64,000 nucleotides of DNA from Sphingobacterium sp. JB170 (GTDB lineage: Bacteria > Bacteroidota > Bacteroidia > Sphingobacteriales > Sphingobacteriaceae), in the NCBI RefSeq assembly GCF_900163865.1, contig NZ_FUKU01000067.1:1-64000 (forward strand), in the 5' to 3' direction. Position numbers and translations under genes: made by a program. How positions within the stretch are numbered: position 1 is the first letter of the stretch; every line of letters starts with the position of its first letter. Positions 18,141-27,181 of this stretch are shown here, in pieces. Under the pieces are notes generated by a model. That model ran no database searches. It was not told where the DNA came from and worked only from the letters and a program-made list of their open reading frames with translations.

Positions 18141-18556
18141 TGTTCGATTTGATGCTTTTGGGAAGTAAATGTAGAATTTATTTAGATTAATTAAAAATAA
18201 AAAAAACAAATTTATCACCAATAAAAAACCATCAACAAACCTGATTAACACGCACACCAACAGTGACTTACGTATATAATATAACCGTCAAAAGGACATT
18301 AATTGCGGATACGACAACAGAATAACGTGGCAAAAAAAGTAGTAGATGTAGAAAACAATTGTTATAACAGCAAAATATTCGCTAGCGGGATGCCATCTTA
18401 AAACTAGACATTTCCGCCCGACAAGCAAGTCATCCACACGGGAAAATCGAGGCGATAGATGCTGCATATTGCCTGTAGAATTCACCGATATATTTACGTT
18501 TTGTCTAGCGCGGAAATGGTTTTATTGACGCGGTCGGGTTGTCGCCTCAGGAAGCA
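18141..18556. other. Non-coding stretch upstream of the TonB receptor
   Basis: Bases 18141-18250 are very AT-rich and should contain the leftward promoter of the receptor operon. The rest, up to the ispE stop at 18557, shows no gene I can support. A 65-codon minus-strand frame at 18288-18485 has no family-like features and is left out. Confidence 0.55.
18180..18198. promoter_or_regulatory. Weak Fur-box-like palindrome
   Basis: The 19 bases atttagattaattaaaaat have ATTT...AAAT ends and partial internal symmetry, resembling AT-rich iron boxes before siderophore receptor genes. In such AT-rich sequence this could be chance. It is included because the downstream operon is an iron-uptake operon. 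Confidence 0.22.
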
Positions 18557-19366
18557 CTAAAGGGAAACTTGATAGAAGATTGTCCCCAGCCCACGGAGTT
18601 CATTTAATTCAACTTTTTGATCAAAGATTCCATATACCGATGAACCCGAGCCGGACATCGATGCATATAGTGCGCCACGCTCATATAAAGCCAATTTTAT
18701 CTGGCGAATAATTGGATACTGAGCAAACAAGCCCTGCTCAAAATCATTTTTTACATAAAATTTCCAGTCCTGAATAGGAAACTTAATCAGGTCAATCAGC
18801 GCCTGCTCAGGGACCGCTGGGCTCACCCCGGCATAGGCTTGCTGAGTAGAAACGTGGATATCCGGCTTAATTAGCACAATAAATTTATCATTTAAATCTA
18901 AATCGATGGGCGTTAGTTCTGTCCCTGTGCCGATCCCATACATTGCTGTATTGCGGATAAAAAAAGGACAGTCCGCCCCTAGCTCTGCTCCGTGCGCCTC
19001 CAGCTCGCCGCTTGTTATCCCTAAATCGAACTGATCGTTTAACATCATCAGCACGCGCGCTGCATCCGAAGATCCACCCCCCAGGCCCGCACCAAATGGT
19101 ATTTGCTTATGCAGATGAATATTCACTTGGGGAATCGGGTAATTCGCCGCTAGCAGGCGGTAAGCCCTTAAGCAAAGGTTCGATTCATCGCCCGGCAGAT
19201 CCATCCCGGTAATTGTGAGGGTAGTGTGCTCCTGCGCTGGAGTGATCTCCAAGATATCATAGAGCGCAAATGGAAAGAAAACGGTCTGCAGCTCATGGTA
19301 GCCGTCGGGCCGCTTCGCGGTGACATTTAACCCAATATTGATTTTAGCGTTAGCGAATGAAATCAT
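18557..19366 (-). CDS. ispE: 4-diphosphocytidyl-2-C-methyl-D-erythritol kinase
   Basis: This 269-residue cytoplasmic GHMP-family kinase phosphorylates CDP-methylerythritol with ATP in the non-mevalonate isoprenoid pathway. The N-terminus FANAKINIGLNVTAKRPDGYHEL carries the substrate-binding lysine and the family motif. The glycine-rich ATP loop is IPFGAGLGGGSSDAA (about 89-103), and the catalytic aspartate lies in ELGADCPFF. The GHMP C-terminal motif appears as YASMSGSGSSVYG. Length is normal. It stands alone on the minus strand, back to back with parC across 315 bases. Confidence 0.96.
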   Translation of the reverse strand: MISFANAKINIGLNVTAKRPDGYHELQTVFFPFALYDILEITPAQEHTTLTITGMDLPGDESNLCLRAYRLLAANYPIPQVNIHLHKQIPFGAGLGGGSSDAARVLMMLNDQFDLGITSGELEAHGAELGADCPFFIRNTAMYGIGTGTELTPIDLDLNDKFIVLIKPDIHVSTQQAYAGVSPAVPEQALIDLIKFPIQDWKFYVKNDFEQGLFAQYPIIRQIKLALYERGALYASMSGSGSSVYGIFDQKVELNELRGLGTIFYQVSL

Positions 19367-19681
19367 ATTACAATAATAACTAATCTCTACAGACTTTACG
19401 CCCTTGAACGCTATTTTTTGTTCCCTTTGCAGGTTTTTTTAAACCCCATACGCATTCCCTATCCACCCTCCCTTTTCAGCTTTGACACCCCTCATCAGGC
19501 CTACCTAGCAATGCGCACTGATTTGCTAAAAACCTGTCCGCCGCGTTATTTTGCTTGAGATGCTTCCTTCACTCGCCCGAACAAGAATCGTCGATATATG
19601 CGAAAAAAACCGGCTATTTTCCCTATTTTTACCTACTTTCAGAAAAACTGACTTTTTCGAAATAATAGTATTTTGTAGTAA
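19367..19681. other. Divergent promoter region of ispE and parC
   Basis: This 315-base gap between two divergent starts must hold both promoters. A TATTTTGTAGTA-like element lies directly before the parC ATG (about 19667-19680). I see no gene, repeat or hairpin of note. Confidence 0.5.
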
Positions 19682-22528
19682 ATGAGTGAAGAAACAAATT
19701 TTCCAGAAGAAAATCAGGACCTTAACGAGCAAGGTCAGGACAACGAACCTAATTCGATAACGATCCCCTTATCCGGACTGTACGAAAACTGGTTTCTCGA
19801 TTACGCATCTTATGTTATACTAGACCGGGCTGTACCCCATATTAATGACGGATTCAAACCCGTCCAACGCCGTATCCTTCACTCCTTAAAGGAGATGGAT
19901 GATGGACGATTTAACAAGGCAGCCAACGTGATTGGTAACACCATGAAGTACCATCCGCACGGGGATGCCTCAATTGGAGATGCCATGGTGCAGCTGGGAC
20001 AAAAAGATCTTTTAATCGATTGTCAGGGTAACTGGGGTGATCCCATTACAGGTGATTCTGCCGCAGCACCGCGTTATATTGAAGGGCGTCTTTCCAAATT
20101 TGCCTTAGAGGTTGTTTTCAATCCCGACACCACCGATTGGCAGCAGAGTTACGACGGGCGTAACAAGGAGCCGATCACCCTACCTGTAAAATTCCCTTTA
20201 CTACTCGCTCAGGGAGCTGAAGGTATCGCGGTGGGTCTAGCGACCAAGATCATGCCCCACAACTTTATCGAGCTGATCGATGGGTCCATACAGGTGTTAA
20301 AAGATGAACGCCCCAACCTACTGCCGGACTTCCCCACAGGTGGGCTGGCGGATATGTCCAACTACAACGAAGGCCGCCGCGGTGGTAAAATACGCGTGCG
20401 CGCGAAGATCGAAGAGCGCGACAAAAAGACGCTTGCCATCACTGAAATTCCTTTTGGAACAACAACGGGTGGGCTGATCGACAGCGTGGTCACTGCGAAC
20501 GACAAAGGAAAGATCAAAATCAAAAAAATTGAGGACAATACAGCCAAAGACGTAGAAATCATCGTCCACCTGGCTCCGGGAATTTCTCCCGACGTCACAA
20601 TAGATGCCCTGTACGCCTTTACCGCGTGTGAAAGCTCGATTTCACCAAACACCTGCGTGATCATCGATAATAAGCCGCATTTCATGAGTGTGAATGATAT
20701 GCTTATCACAAACACCAAACAAACAAAGGCCCTAATCAAAAGAGAGCTCGAAATAAAGCTCCACGAATTGCAGGAGAAAATATTCTTTTCTACGCTGCTT
20801 AAGATATTTATCCAAGAAGGTATGTATAAGAACTCAAGTTATGAAAACTCGGGTGATTTCGATACCGTAGTGCAAGTTTTAAACGAGCTATTCATGCCTT
20901 TCTTCCCACAGTTCTATCGGGAGATTATGCCTGAAGACTACAAACGTCTAATCGACAAACCAATGAGCAGCATCACGCGCTTCGATGTTTCCAAATCGGA
21001 TGAGCAAATGCGCGCGCTCGAAGGCGATATCAAAACGGTGCGTAAACACCTGCGCAACCTGACTGACTACACAATAGAATGGTTTGAGCACTTGCGTCAG
21101 AAATACGGTAAAGGCCGTGGTAGAAAGACAGAAATAAGAGTGTTCGATAAGGTGGAAGCCTCCCAAGTAGCACTTGCAAATGCGAAACTCTACGTGAACC
21201 GAGATGACGGTTTCATCGGAACGGGTATTCGGAAGGATGAATTTGTTTCAGAATGTTCGGATATCGATGACATTATTGTCTTCCGCGCCGATGGCAAATA
21301 TGCGGTCACCAAGGTGCAAGAAAAAGTGTTTGTAGGGAAAGAAATTATCCACGTCGCGGTATTCAAAAAAGGAGACGATCGTACGATCTATAACGCCATC
21401 TATAAGGACGGAGTAAGCGGAACAAATTATATCAAACGTTTTGCAGTGACCTCCGTCACCCGCGATAAAGAATACGATATCGGTAAGGGCAGTAAAGGAT
21501 CGAAATTACTCTACTTTACGGCCAACCCCAATGGGGAGGCTGAAGTGGTAAACATCCAACTAAAACCGCACACAAAGCTGCGAAAACTGAATTTCGATCA
21601 GGACTTTGCCGAAATCGCGATTAAGGGGCGTGCCTCACAGGGAAATATTGTATCCAAATATCCGTTAAAGAAAATTATATTTAAAAATGCGGGAGCCTCT
21701 ACGCTGGCCGGACGTAAGATCTGGTTCGACGATGTGCTGCGCCGGCTGAATGCAGATGAGCGCGGCCGATATCTAGGTGAGTTCGATGGTGAGGACAAAA
21801 TACTCCTAACTTACCCCGATGGCACCTATGAGTTTTCATCATTTGATCTGAATAACCACTTCGACGCCAACGTCCATCGGATGGAGAAATATAGCGCCCA
21901 ACACGTTTACACTGCGATCCATCAAGATGGTAAATCGGGAACCTACTATGTGAAGCGCTTCAAATTTGATGACCAGCCTATTGGAAAACGTCTGCCATTC
22001 ATAAACGAGGCACCGGGATCCAAGCTTATTGTGTTAACAAATGCACCGGAGCCGCTTGCCCGCATCGATCTTTTAAAAGGGAAGTCCCAGACACCCGAGA
22101 CACTCGATCAGTCGTTGAACGAACTGATCGATATCAAAGGAATGAAAGCCCAGGGAAACAGACTTTCCTTCCATACGGTAAAAAAAGTAAAACTCCTATC
22201 AAGCGAGTTGGATCTCGCTGCCCTGCAGCAGGCTGATTCCGCTGCTACCGAAGATGCCAGTGAGAAAAATGCAGATGCGGAAGCCCCTGCGGGGACTTCC
22301 GATCCAGTACCTGCGCCGCGGGAAATACCAACAGACGCACCGCACAGCGACACCCCTCAGGAGCCAGATGAAAAAGGAGAGAACAAACAGGAAGGAAAAA
22401 GTGACCAAGTGGATTTACAGGAAAAGCAGTCCAGTAAATCATCGGAAGCAAACGATGACGTGAGTCTGGAGATTACCAATCCAGATGATATTAATTTAGA
22501 CGATAACGGTCAAACATCGCTTTTCTAA
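19682..22528 (+). CDS. parC: DNA topoisomerase IV subunit A
   Basis: This is a 948-residue type IIA topoisomerase subunit that cuts and rejoins DNA to decatenate chromosomes. The winged-helix breakage domain includes KPVQRRIL, HPHGDASIGDAM and the catalytic Arg131-Tyr132 in AAPRYIEGRLS. The C-terminal beta-pinwheel region follows from about 500. The Bacteroidota ParC signature LLIDCQGNWGDPITGDSAAA separates it from GyrA. The last 90 residues are acidic, low-complexity and probably disordered. Ala96 stands where quinolone-binding serine occurs in E. coli GyrA; I regard this as usual for the family. No parE lies nearby. A strong terminator follows at 22550. Confidence 0.95.
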   Translation: MSEETNFPEENQDLNEQGQDNEPNSITIPLSGLYENWFLDYASYVILDRAVPHINDGFKPVQRRILHSLKEMDDGRFNKAANVIGNTMKYHPHGDASIGDAMVQLGQKDLLIDCQGNWGDPITGDSAAAPRYIEGRLSKFALEVVFNPDTTDWQQSYDGRNKEPITLPVKFPLLLAQGAEGIAVGLATKIMPHNFIELIDGSIQVLKDERPNLLPDFPTGGLADMSNYNEGRRGGKIRVRAKIEERDKKTLAITEIPFGTTTGGLIDSVVTANDKGKIKIKKIEDNTAKDVEIIVHLAPGISPDVTIDALYAFTACESSISPNTCVIIDNKPHFMSVNDMLITNTKQTKALIKRELEIKLHELQEKIFFSTLLKIFIQEGMYKNSSYENSGDFDTVVQVLNELFMPFFPQFYREIMPEDYKRLIDKPMSSITRFDVSKSDEQMRALEGDIKTVRKHLRNLTDYTIEWFEHLRQKYGKGRGRKTEIRVFDKVEASQVALANAKLYVNRDDGFIGTGIRKDEFVSECSDIDDIIVFRADGKYAVTKVQEKVFVGKEIIHVAVFKKGDDRTIYNAIYKDGVSGTNYIKRFAVTSVTRDKEYDIGKGSKGSKLLYFTANPNGEAEVVNIQLKPHTKLRKLNFDQDFAEIAIKGRASQGNIVSKYPLKKIIFKNAGASTLAGRKIWFDDVLRRLNADERGRYLGEFDGEDKILLTYPDGTYEFSSFDLNNHFDANVHRMEKYSAQHVYTAIHQDGKSGTYYVKRFKFDDQPIGKRLPFINEAPGSKLIVLTNAPEPLARIDLLKGKSQTPETLDQSLNELIDIKGMKAQGNRLSFHTVKKVKLLSSELDLAALQQADSAATEDASEKNADAEAPAGTSDPVPAPREIPTDAPHSDTPQEPDEKGENKQEGKSDQVDLQEKQSSKSSEANDDVSLEITNPDDINLDDNGQTSLF

Positions 22529-22549
22529 ATTAAAATATATAGTTCGAAA

Positions 22550-22600
22550 GCAGCTCATTGTGCAGCAATATAATAGCTTGCGCAACGAGCTGCTTTTTAT
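22550..22600 (+). terminator. Intrinsic terminator of parC
   Basis: gcagctcattgtgc (22550-22563) pairs with gcgcaacgagctgc (22580-22593) through 14 positions, two of them G-U. A T-rich run follows (22593-22606). It lies 22 bases past the parC stop. Confidence 0.85.
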
Positions 22601-22768
22601 TTTTTACAATGCGGATCCTACGTCCTTTTCTGCTTCCGATCAGCGTCGATGTTACAGTATCCCCTTATCTAGTCTCGGAGTGAAAAGGCTATCGGAATAG
22701 GTCCAAATACTAGCCGATCCCTCCTTGATAACGTTCTACTTTTGGTAAACCTTTTCGTCGTGGGTGTT

Positions 22769-22915
22769 TTATTCGGCCCAGGTTCCCCAATTATTGGATA
22801 CATTTTTAAAATGCGGTTCAAAGTAGTCCATCGACCGCGCAAATTTACCCTCTGCGATATTACCCATTTCAAACACTAACCAAATCATCAAAAGTTCGTG
22901 AGACCCAACCAGCCA
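22769..22915 (-). pseudogene. C-terminal remnant of an HD-domain hydrolase
   Basis: Directly after the msrA stop, and in the same frame, 48 codons run to a TAA at 22769. The last part reads VFEMGNIAEGKFARSMDYFE, then PHFKNVSNNWGTWAE. This matches the end of COG1896/HD_3-type HD hydrolases, where FEAGETPEARFARALDRLQP followed by NGGGTW is typical. The catalytic HD region is absent, and an ATG at 22888 would give only 39 residues. It is therefore a 3' fragment left when msrA or a deletion replaced the rest. Family assignment rests on a short stretch. Bases 22607-22768 next to it hold nothing recognisable. Confidence 0.6.
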
Positions 22916-23431
22916 TTACGACTGGTATTCCTTTAAAAATTTCTGCAGTTTTGGTGCTATCACCGCCGCGCAGTACGGATTTCCTGGATTCTGATTAAAA
23001 TAATCATGATGGTAATTCTCAGCCTCGAAGAAAGTGACAGCGGGTTCTACGGCTGTTACAATAGGATCGGCAAACACCCCCTGCTCTTGTAAGCTACTGA
23101 TGAATTTATCGGTCATCTCTTTTTGCTGCTCATCATGGTAGAAAACCACCGAGCGGTACTGCGTGCCCACATCGTTCCCTTGTCTATTCAATGTAGTGGG
23201 ATTATGGGTTCTAAAAAAGATCTTGAGTAACGCATCGAAATCGACTTTGGTTTCATCAAAATCAATCTGGACAACTTCTACATGGTCCGTATTTCCCTCG
23301 CATACCTGTTCATAGGTCGGGTTTTCAAGTTTTCCACCCATATAACCCGGCAATACGGTATGTACGCCTTCTATGTTTTGAAATATCACTTCGGTACACC
23401 AAAAACATCCACCTCCAAACGTTGCTTTCAT
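22916..23431 (-). CDS. msrA: Peptide-methionine (S)-S-oxide reductase MsrA
   Basis: This 171-residue enzyme reduces methionine-S-sulfoxide in oxidised proteins, with thioredoxin as electron donor. The signature GGGCFWCTEV with catalytic Cys9 is at the N-terminus, MGGKLENPTYEQVCEGNTDH and VVFYHDEQQ follow, and a likely resolving cysteine sits near the end in NPGNPYCAAV. The ATG at 23431 is preferred over an upstream TTG, because MKATFGGGCFW is the normal start and no signal peptide precedes it. It lies 45 bases behind the glycosylasparaginase on the same strand. An HD-hydrolase fragment follows its stop without a spacer. Confidence 0.96.
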   Translation of the reverse strand: MKATFGGGCFWCTEVIFQNIEGVHTVLPGYMGGKLENPTYEQVCEGNTDHVEVVQIDFDETKVDFDALLKIFFRTHNPTTLNRQGNDVGTQYRSVVFYHDEQQKEMTDKFISSLQEQGVFADPIVTAVEPAVTFFEAENYHHDYFNQNPGNPYCAAVIAPKLQKFLKEYQS

Positions 23432-23476
23432 ACTATCTATTTTATTTAGTGTGTTAACTAACAAACATTTAATCCC

Positions 23477-24490
23477 TTAATAATAATGTTCACCTTGGAC
23501 AATTCTTTCTTGATCACGCTCCTCGCAAACAGCGAATGTGAATCCCTCTTGCAACGCAAAAGAGCCATACTCACCATTTTTATTTAACGCTAAAAAGCCA
23601 ACCTGAATATCTTTAGCGATATCCGGTTTCTTTTTTACAATACGTTCGACGGCCTCGCGGCAAGCCTCCCGAGGTGAGTACCCTTGCCGCATCAACTCCA
23701 CGACCAGAAAACTTCCGACCGTACGAATCACCTCCTCACCAACACCTGTGGAAGTCGCCCCTCCGATTTCGTTATCCACGTATAACCCCGCACCAATAAT
23801 CGGGCTATCGCCCACCCGCCCGTGCATTTTAAAAGCCATACCACTTGTCGTGCAGGCGCCCGAGAGGTTTCCTGCCTGATCAAGTGCGAGCATGCCGATA
23901 GTATCGTGGTTGTATTTATTTCCCGGCAAGCGTTCCTTGTTAAACGACGCATTTTCAATATTCATAACCGGAGCATACTTCTTCTCCTTAAGCCACTCCT
24001 TCCAGGCTTTCTCGGACTCCGCTGTAAGTAAATTATCACGTTCAAAGCCGTTCTCTAACGCAAACTGCAGTGCGCCCTCACCAACGAGCATCACGTGTGG
24101 CGTCTTTTCCATCACTAAGCGCGCGACTTGTATCGGGTGCGCAATATGCTCCATTGCCGCAACAGCGCCACAGTTGCCTTCGCTGTCCATAATGCAGGCA
24201 TCGAGCGTGACGTGTCCATCACGGTCAGGGTACCCGCCCTTGCCTACTGTTGTATTGGAAAGATCTGCTTCGGGGACCATAACCCCGCGTTCTACCGCAT
24301 CGAGCGAGTTCCCCCCTTTTCCTAGGATTTCCCAAGCAGCACGGTTCGCCGCAACACCAAAATCCCAAGTGGATATCACTATCGGCCGCAATGGTGCAAC
24401 TCTTTTCGTTTTCGCGGATAATTGACCGATCGCCCCAACGCTGGCTGCCCCAATTATGGACTGTTTTATAAATCGCCTTCTTGTACTCAT
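23477..24490 (-). CDS. N4-(beta-N-acetylglucosaminyl)-L-asparaginase (glycosylasparaginase), Tat-exported
   Basis: This 337-residue Ntn-hydrolase cleaves the GlcNAc-asparagine bond of glycoasparagines. It is made as a precursor that cuts itself before the catalytic threonine, here Thr197 in NHDTIGML. Substrate-binding segments include GRVGDSPIIGAGLYVDNEIG and GATSTGVGE. The ATG at 24490 gives STRRRFIKQSIIGAASVGAI, a twin-arginine signal, so it acts in the periplasm; the longer frame lacks a proper start. A plain isoaspartyl peptidase is possible, but WDFGVAANRAAWEIL and the overall layout match the flavobacterial glycosylasparaginase. It is divergent from the muropeptide genes and upstream of msrA. 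Confidence 0.88.
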   Translation of the reverse strand: MSTRRRFIKQSIIGAASVGAIGQLSAKTKRVAPLRPIVISTWDFGVAANRAAWEILGKGGNSLDAVERGVMVPEADLSNTTVGKGGYPDRDGHVTLDACIMDSEGNCGAVAAMEHIAHPIQVARLVMEKTPHVMLVGEGALQFALENGFERDNLLTAESEKAWKEWLKEKKYAPVMNIENASFNKERLPGNKYNHDTIGMLALDQAGNLSGACTTSGMAFKMHGRVGDSPIIGAGLYVDNEIGGATSTGVGEEVIRTVGSFLVVELMRQGYSPREACREAVERIVKKKPDIAKDIQVGFLALNKNGEYGSFALQEGFTFAVCEERDQERIVQGEHYY

Positions 24491-24683
24491 TGAAAAATCC
24501 CCATTTTGAATAAACAATGATACGAAATTTGCGGTACAAGTGCGCTTTAGCTGGTAAATCACCCGTGGTATTCAATAAAATTATTACATTCAAATAATTT
24601 TATGCTACATGCACCACTTAAAAATACCGAAAGCACACCCGAACTGCTGATTACTACAATAGTATCGTTAAAACCAATAAAAA

Positions 24684-24720
24684 AACGCAAAATTAATAGT
24701 CTTTTCTTGCAATTTGCGTT
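24684..24720. promoter_or_regulatory. Inverted repeat between glycosylasparaginase and C40 peptidase genes
   Basis: AACGCAAA (24684-24691) and TTTGCGTT (24713-24720) form a perfect 8-base inverted repeat across 21 bases, just before the ATG at 24741. A-rich sequence to its left would give a U-run on the minus strand, so it could be a minus-strand terminator or attenuator ahead of the glycosylasparaginase, or an operator for the divergent pair. Confidence 0.3.
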
Positions 24721-24740
24721 ATATTCGCATAATAACTAAT

Positions 24741-25970
24741 ATGAACATGGCATCAATGTACTGGAAATCAGCATGCATAGCATTGCTATCGTGTGCTAGT
24801 CTTGAGTCAACCGCGCAAGTTGATTCGACACTTTATAAAAAACTAATTACGCTCATCGAATCCACGCGTGAGCAGATGGCCCCGGACAAGCGGCTTGCGG
24901 TTATTGAATTTTCCAAAACGGAAGTTCCCACAAATAGCTATATCCTTCAAACCAGTGACGCTATTATTAAAGACACGTTAACCCATAGACTGGCACACCT
25001 TGGTGCGGATATACAGGTCGTTGCATTTCCAACTAGCACCGTTGCCGAACGTCCCTACGGCATTGTTAATTTATCGGTTGCCAACTTACGCACGAAACCG
25101 GCACATTCGGCAGAGATGGCCACGCAAATACTTCTAGGGGCTAGAGTCGACATTCTGGATAAAGATGGCGGCGATTTTCGCGTGCGCACGCCCGAAGGCT
25201 ATATCGCATGGGTCCCAACTTCGTCCCTTGTCGCGGTTTCTGCGAAAGAACTAGCAGACTGGGAAAAAGGGGACAAACTGATTTTCACCAATGGCTTCGG
25301 GGAATCCTACAGCGAGCCAAACACTAAAAGTCAGCGCGTCTCGGATTTAGTTTATGGTGACGTGCTTACGCTAATCAACCAGCAAGGCCACTACTATAAA
25401 GTATCTTACCCAGATAAACGTATTGCTTATATTCCAAAAGATCAAGCTGTAGTTTTTGGAGATTGGATAGCCTCCAGAGACCCAAGCAGTGAAAACATTA
25501 TTTCCAGTGCAAAGTCGATGCTTGGGCTTCCCTACCTTTGGGGCGGCACATCGGTTAAGGGAGTGGATTGCAGTGGTCTAACGAAGACATCATTCTTTAT
25601 GAACGGTTATATTATTCCGCGTGATGCGTCGCAACAAGTATTACATGGTGAGAAAATAGACATCCTAAATGAGCAAGGGGAATTTGATGCTACAAAAGCA
25701 TTGAAAAACTTAAAACCTGCCGATCTTCTGTTTTTCGCCGGTGGAAAAAATAAATACCCGAACGCCCGTGTTACACATGTAGCGATATATATTGGTGAGG
25801 GGATATTTATCCAGTCAGCGGGCACCGTTCGCATCAACAGCATGCTTCCTGAAGCAGAGAATTACGACGACATTCAAGCAAAAACAATTGTCGCTGCACG
25901 CCGATACTTAGGATCAGAGGATCCAGCGATACAAAAAATATCAGAGAACAAATATTACTCTAAAAATTAA
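24741..25970 (+). CDS. NlpC/P60 (C40) peptidase with SH3 domains, probable muropeptide endopeptidase
   Basis: This 409-residue exported cysteine peptidase follows the layout of YkfC-type gamma-D-glutamyl-diaminopimelate endopeptidases. It has a signal peptide (ending LESTAQ), SH3b-like regions (about 105-160 and 180-235), then a C-terminal C40 domain. The catalytic cysteine is Cys277 in GVDCSGLTK and the histidine His346 in VTHVAIYIG. The ATG at 24741 is preferred to the TTG at 24714. A dipeptide epimerase gene starts 5 bases after its stop. Together they fit cleavage of peptidoglycan peptides to L-Ala-D-Glu, then epimerisation to L-Ala-L-Glu for use as nutrient. Confidence 0.9.
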   Translation: MNMASMYWKSACIALLSCASLESTAQVDSTLYKKLITLIESTREQMAPDKRLAVIEFSKTEVPTNSYILQTSDAIIKDTLTHRLAHLGADIQVVAFPTSTVAERPYGIVNLSVANLRTKPAHSAEMATQILLGARVDILDKDGGDFRVRTPEGYIAWVPTSSLVAVSAKELADWEKGDKLIFTNGFGESYSEPNTKSQRVSDLVYGDVLTLINQQGHYYKVSYPDKRIAYIPKDQAVVFGDWIASRDPSSENIISSAKSMLGLPYLWGGTSVKGVDCSGLTKTSFFMNGYIIPRDASQQVLHGEKIDILNEQGEFDATKALKNLKPADLLFFAGGKNKYPNARVTHVAIYIGEGIFIQSAGTVRINSMLPEAENYDDIQAKTIVAARRYLGSEDPAIQKISENKYYSKN

Positions 25971-25975
25971 CACCC

Positions 25976-27037
25976 ATGCAACATACTGATTGGCAAACTA
26001 TCACGATGGGTAAATTTACCCTACGGATCCGGCCCTACACCTTAACGATGCGTCATGTATTCACTGTGGCTTCCTTCAGCCGAACTACAACGCCGGTGGT
26101 TCTCACAGAGCTTACCTACGAAGGTATAACGGGCTACGGTGAGGCGAGCATGCCTCCTTACCTAGGCGAGTCGCAGCAGAGCGTAATAAGCTTTCTGCAA
26201 AAGGTCGACCTCTCGCCTTTCACTTCGCCTTTTCAGACCCAAGAGATCCTAACATACGTAGATGGTATCGCGACCAAGAACACCGCAGCGAAAGCTGCAA
26301 TCGATATTGCCCTGCATGATCTACTCGGAAAACTAATGGGCCAGCCTTTTTATAAAATTTGGGGACTCAATCCCGCCGATATACCCGCGACGTCTTTCAC
26401 CATCGGTATTGACACCCAGGACATGATACGTAAAAAAGTTACCGAGGCTGCCGAATTCAAAATCCTGAAAGTAAAACTCGGACTGGACTCCGACAAAATG
26501 ATAATCGATACCATCCGATCGGTGACTGACGTTCCTTTGTGTGCGGACATCAATCAAGGATGGACCGATAAGGAACGGGCCTTGGAGATGGCGCACTGGC
26601 TGGCAGAACGTGGTGTTGTATTTCTAGAACAGCCCATGCCTAAAGAACAGCTCGAGGACAACGCCTGGCTAACAGAGCGTTCGCCCATACCAACCATTGC
26701 CGATGAAGGGTGTCAGCGTTATACAGACATCGCAGCCCTACAGGGCGTATACTCCGGGATCAATATTAAGCTCATGAAATGCACGGGTATGCGTGAAGCC
26801 AAAAAGATGGCTGAGCTGGCCCGCGCACTCAAAATGAAAGTAATGCTCGGCTGCATGACAGAAACCTCTTGTGCCATCAGTGCCGCTGCACAGCTTGCGC
26901 CACTAGTCGACTGGGCGGATCTAGACGGTGCACTTTTGATCGCCAACGATATCTTTCAAGGTATGGAAGTTAAAGATGGCTATTGCTATCTTCCCGACCA
27001 AGCGGGCATCGGCCTCGTAAAATCAACAACATCATAG
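25976..27037 (+). CDS. L-Ala-D/L-Glu (dipeptide) epimerase, enolase superfamily
   Basis: This 353-residue cytoplasmic enzyme of the muconate-lactonizing/enolase fold inverts the alpha carbon of the Glu residue in L-Ala-D-Glu. Catalytic elements are in order: the KVKLGL lysine pair (KxK), metal ligands in CADINQGW, LEQPMP and ADEGCQ, and the second-face lysine in NIKLMKCTGM. GCMTETSCAISAAAQLA and DLDGALLI mark the specificity end. It is 5 bases after the C40 peptidase and ends in a strong terminator (27039). The neighbouring SusC/SusD genes start 144 bases later and may serve the same nutrient, but this is not shown. Confidence 0.9.
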   Translation: MQHTDWQTITMGKFTLRIRPYTLTMRHVFTVASFSRTTTPVVLTELTYEGITGYGEASMPPYLGESQQSVISFLQKVDLSPFTSPFQTQEILTYVDGIATKNTAAKAAIDIALHDLLGKLMGQPFYKIWGLNPADIPATSFTIGIDTQDMIRKKVTEAAEFKILKVKLGLDSDKMIIDTIRSVTDVPLCADINQGWTDKERALEMAHWLAERGVVFLEQPMPKEQLEDNAWLTERSPIPTIADEGCQRYTDIAALQGVYSGINIKLMKCTGMREAKKMAELARALKMKVMLGCMTETSCAISAAAQLAPLVDWADLDGALLIANDIFQGMEVKDGYCYLPDQAGIGLVKSTTS

Positions 27038-27038
27038 A

Positions 27039-27063
27039 GCAACCCGACGGTTGCTTTTTTTTT
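27039..27063 (+). terminator. Intrinsic terminator of the epimerase operon
   Basis: gcaac (27039-27043) and gttgc (27050-27054) pair around a ccgacg loop whose ends can extend the stem. Nine T follow immediately. The terminator separates the peptidase/epimerase operon from SusC 2. Confidence 0.85.
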
Positions 27064-27181
27064 ACATTGTTCGCTCGAGTCGCCATGGAGCCGAATTAAA
27101 TTCTCTAAATTAAATTAATTTATTAACAAAACTTTAATCAAAAGAAAATAACAAGTATATTAGGATACAAAAATCTAAACG

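Noticed and set aside
18288..18485. 65-codon minus-strand frame before the TonB receptor
   Set aside because: Cysteine, histidine and aromatic content looks random; there is no recognisable domain or conserved context.
19969..19980. Alanine at the quinolone-site serine position of the topoisomerase IV A subunit
   Set aside because: HPHGDASIGDAM appears to be the ordinary Bacteroidota ParC sequence, so it is not evidence of acquired resistance.
22669..22872. 67-codon minus-strand frame near msrA
   Set aside because: A different minus-strand frame of the same stretch carries the HD-hydrolase tail, so this one is a shadow.
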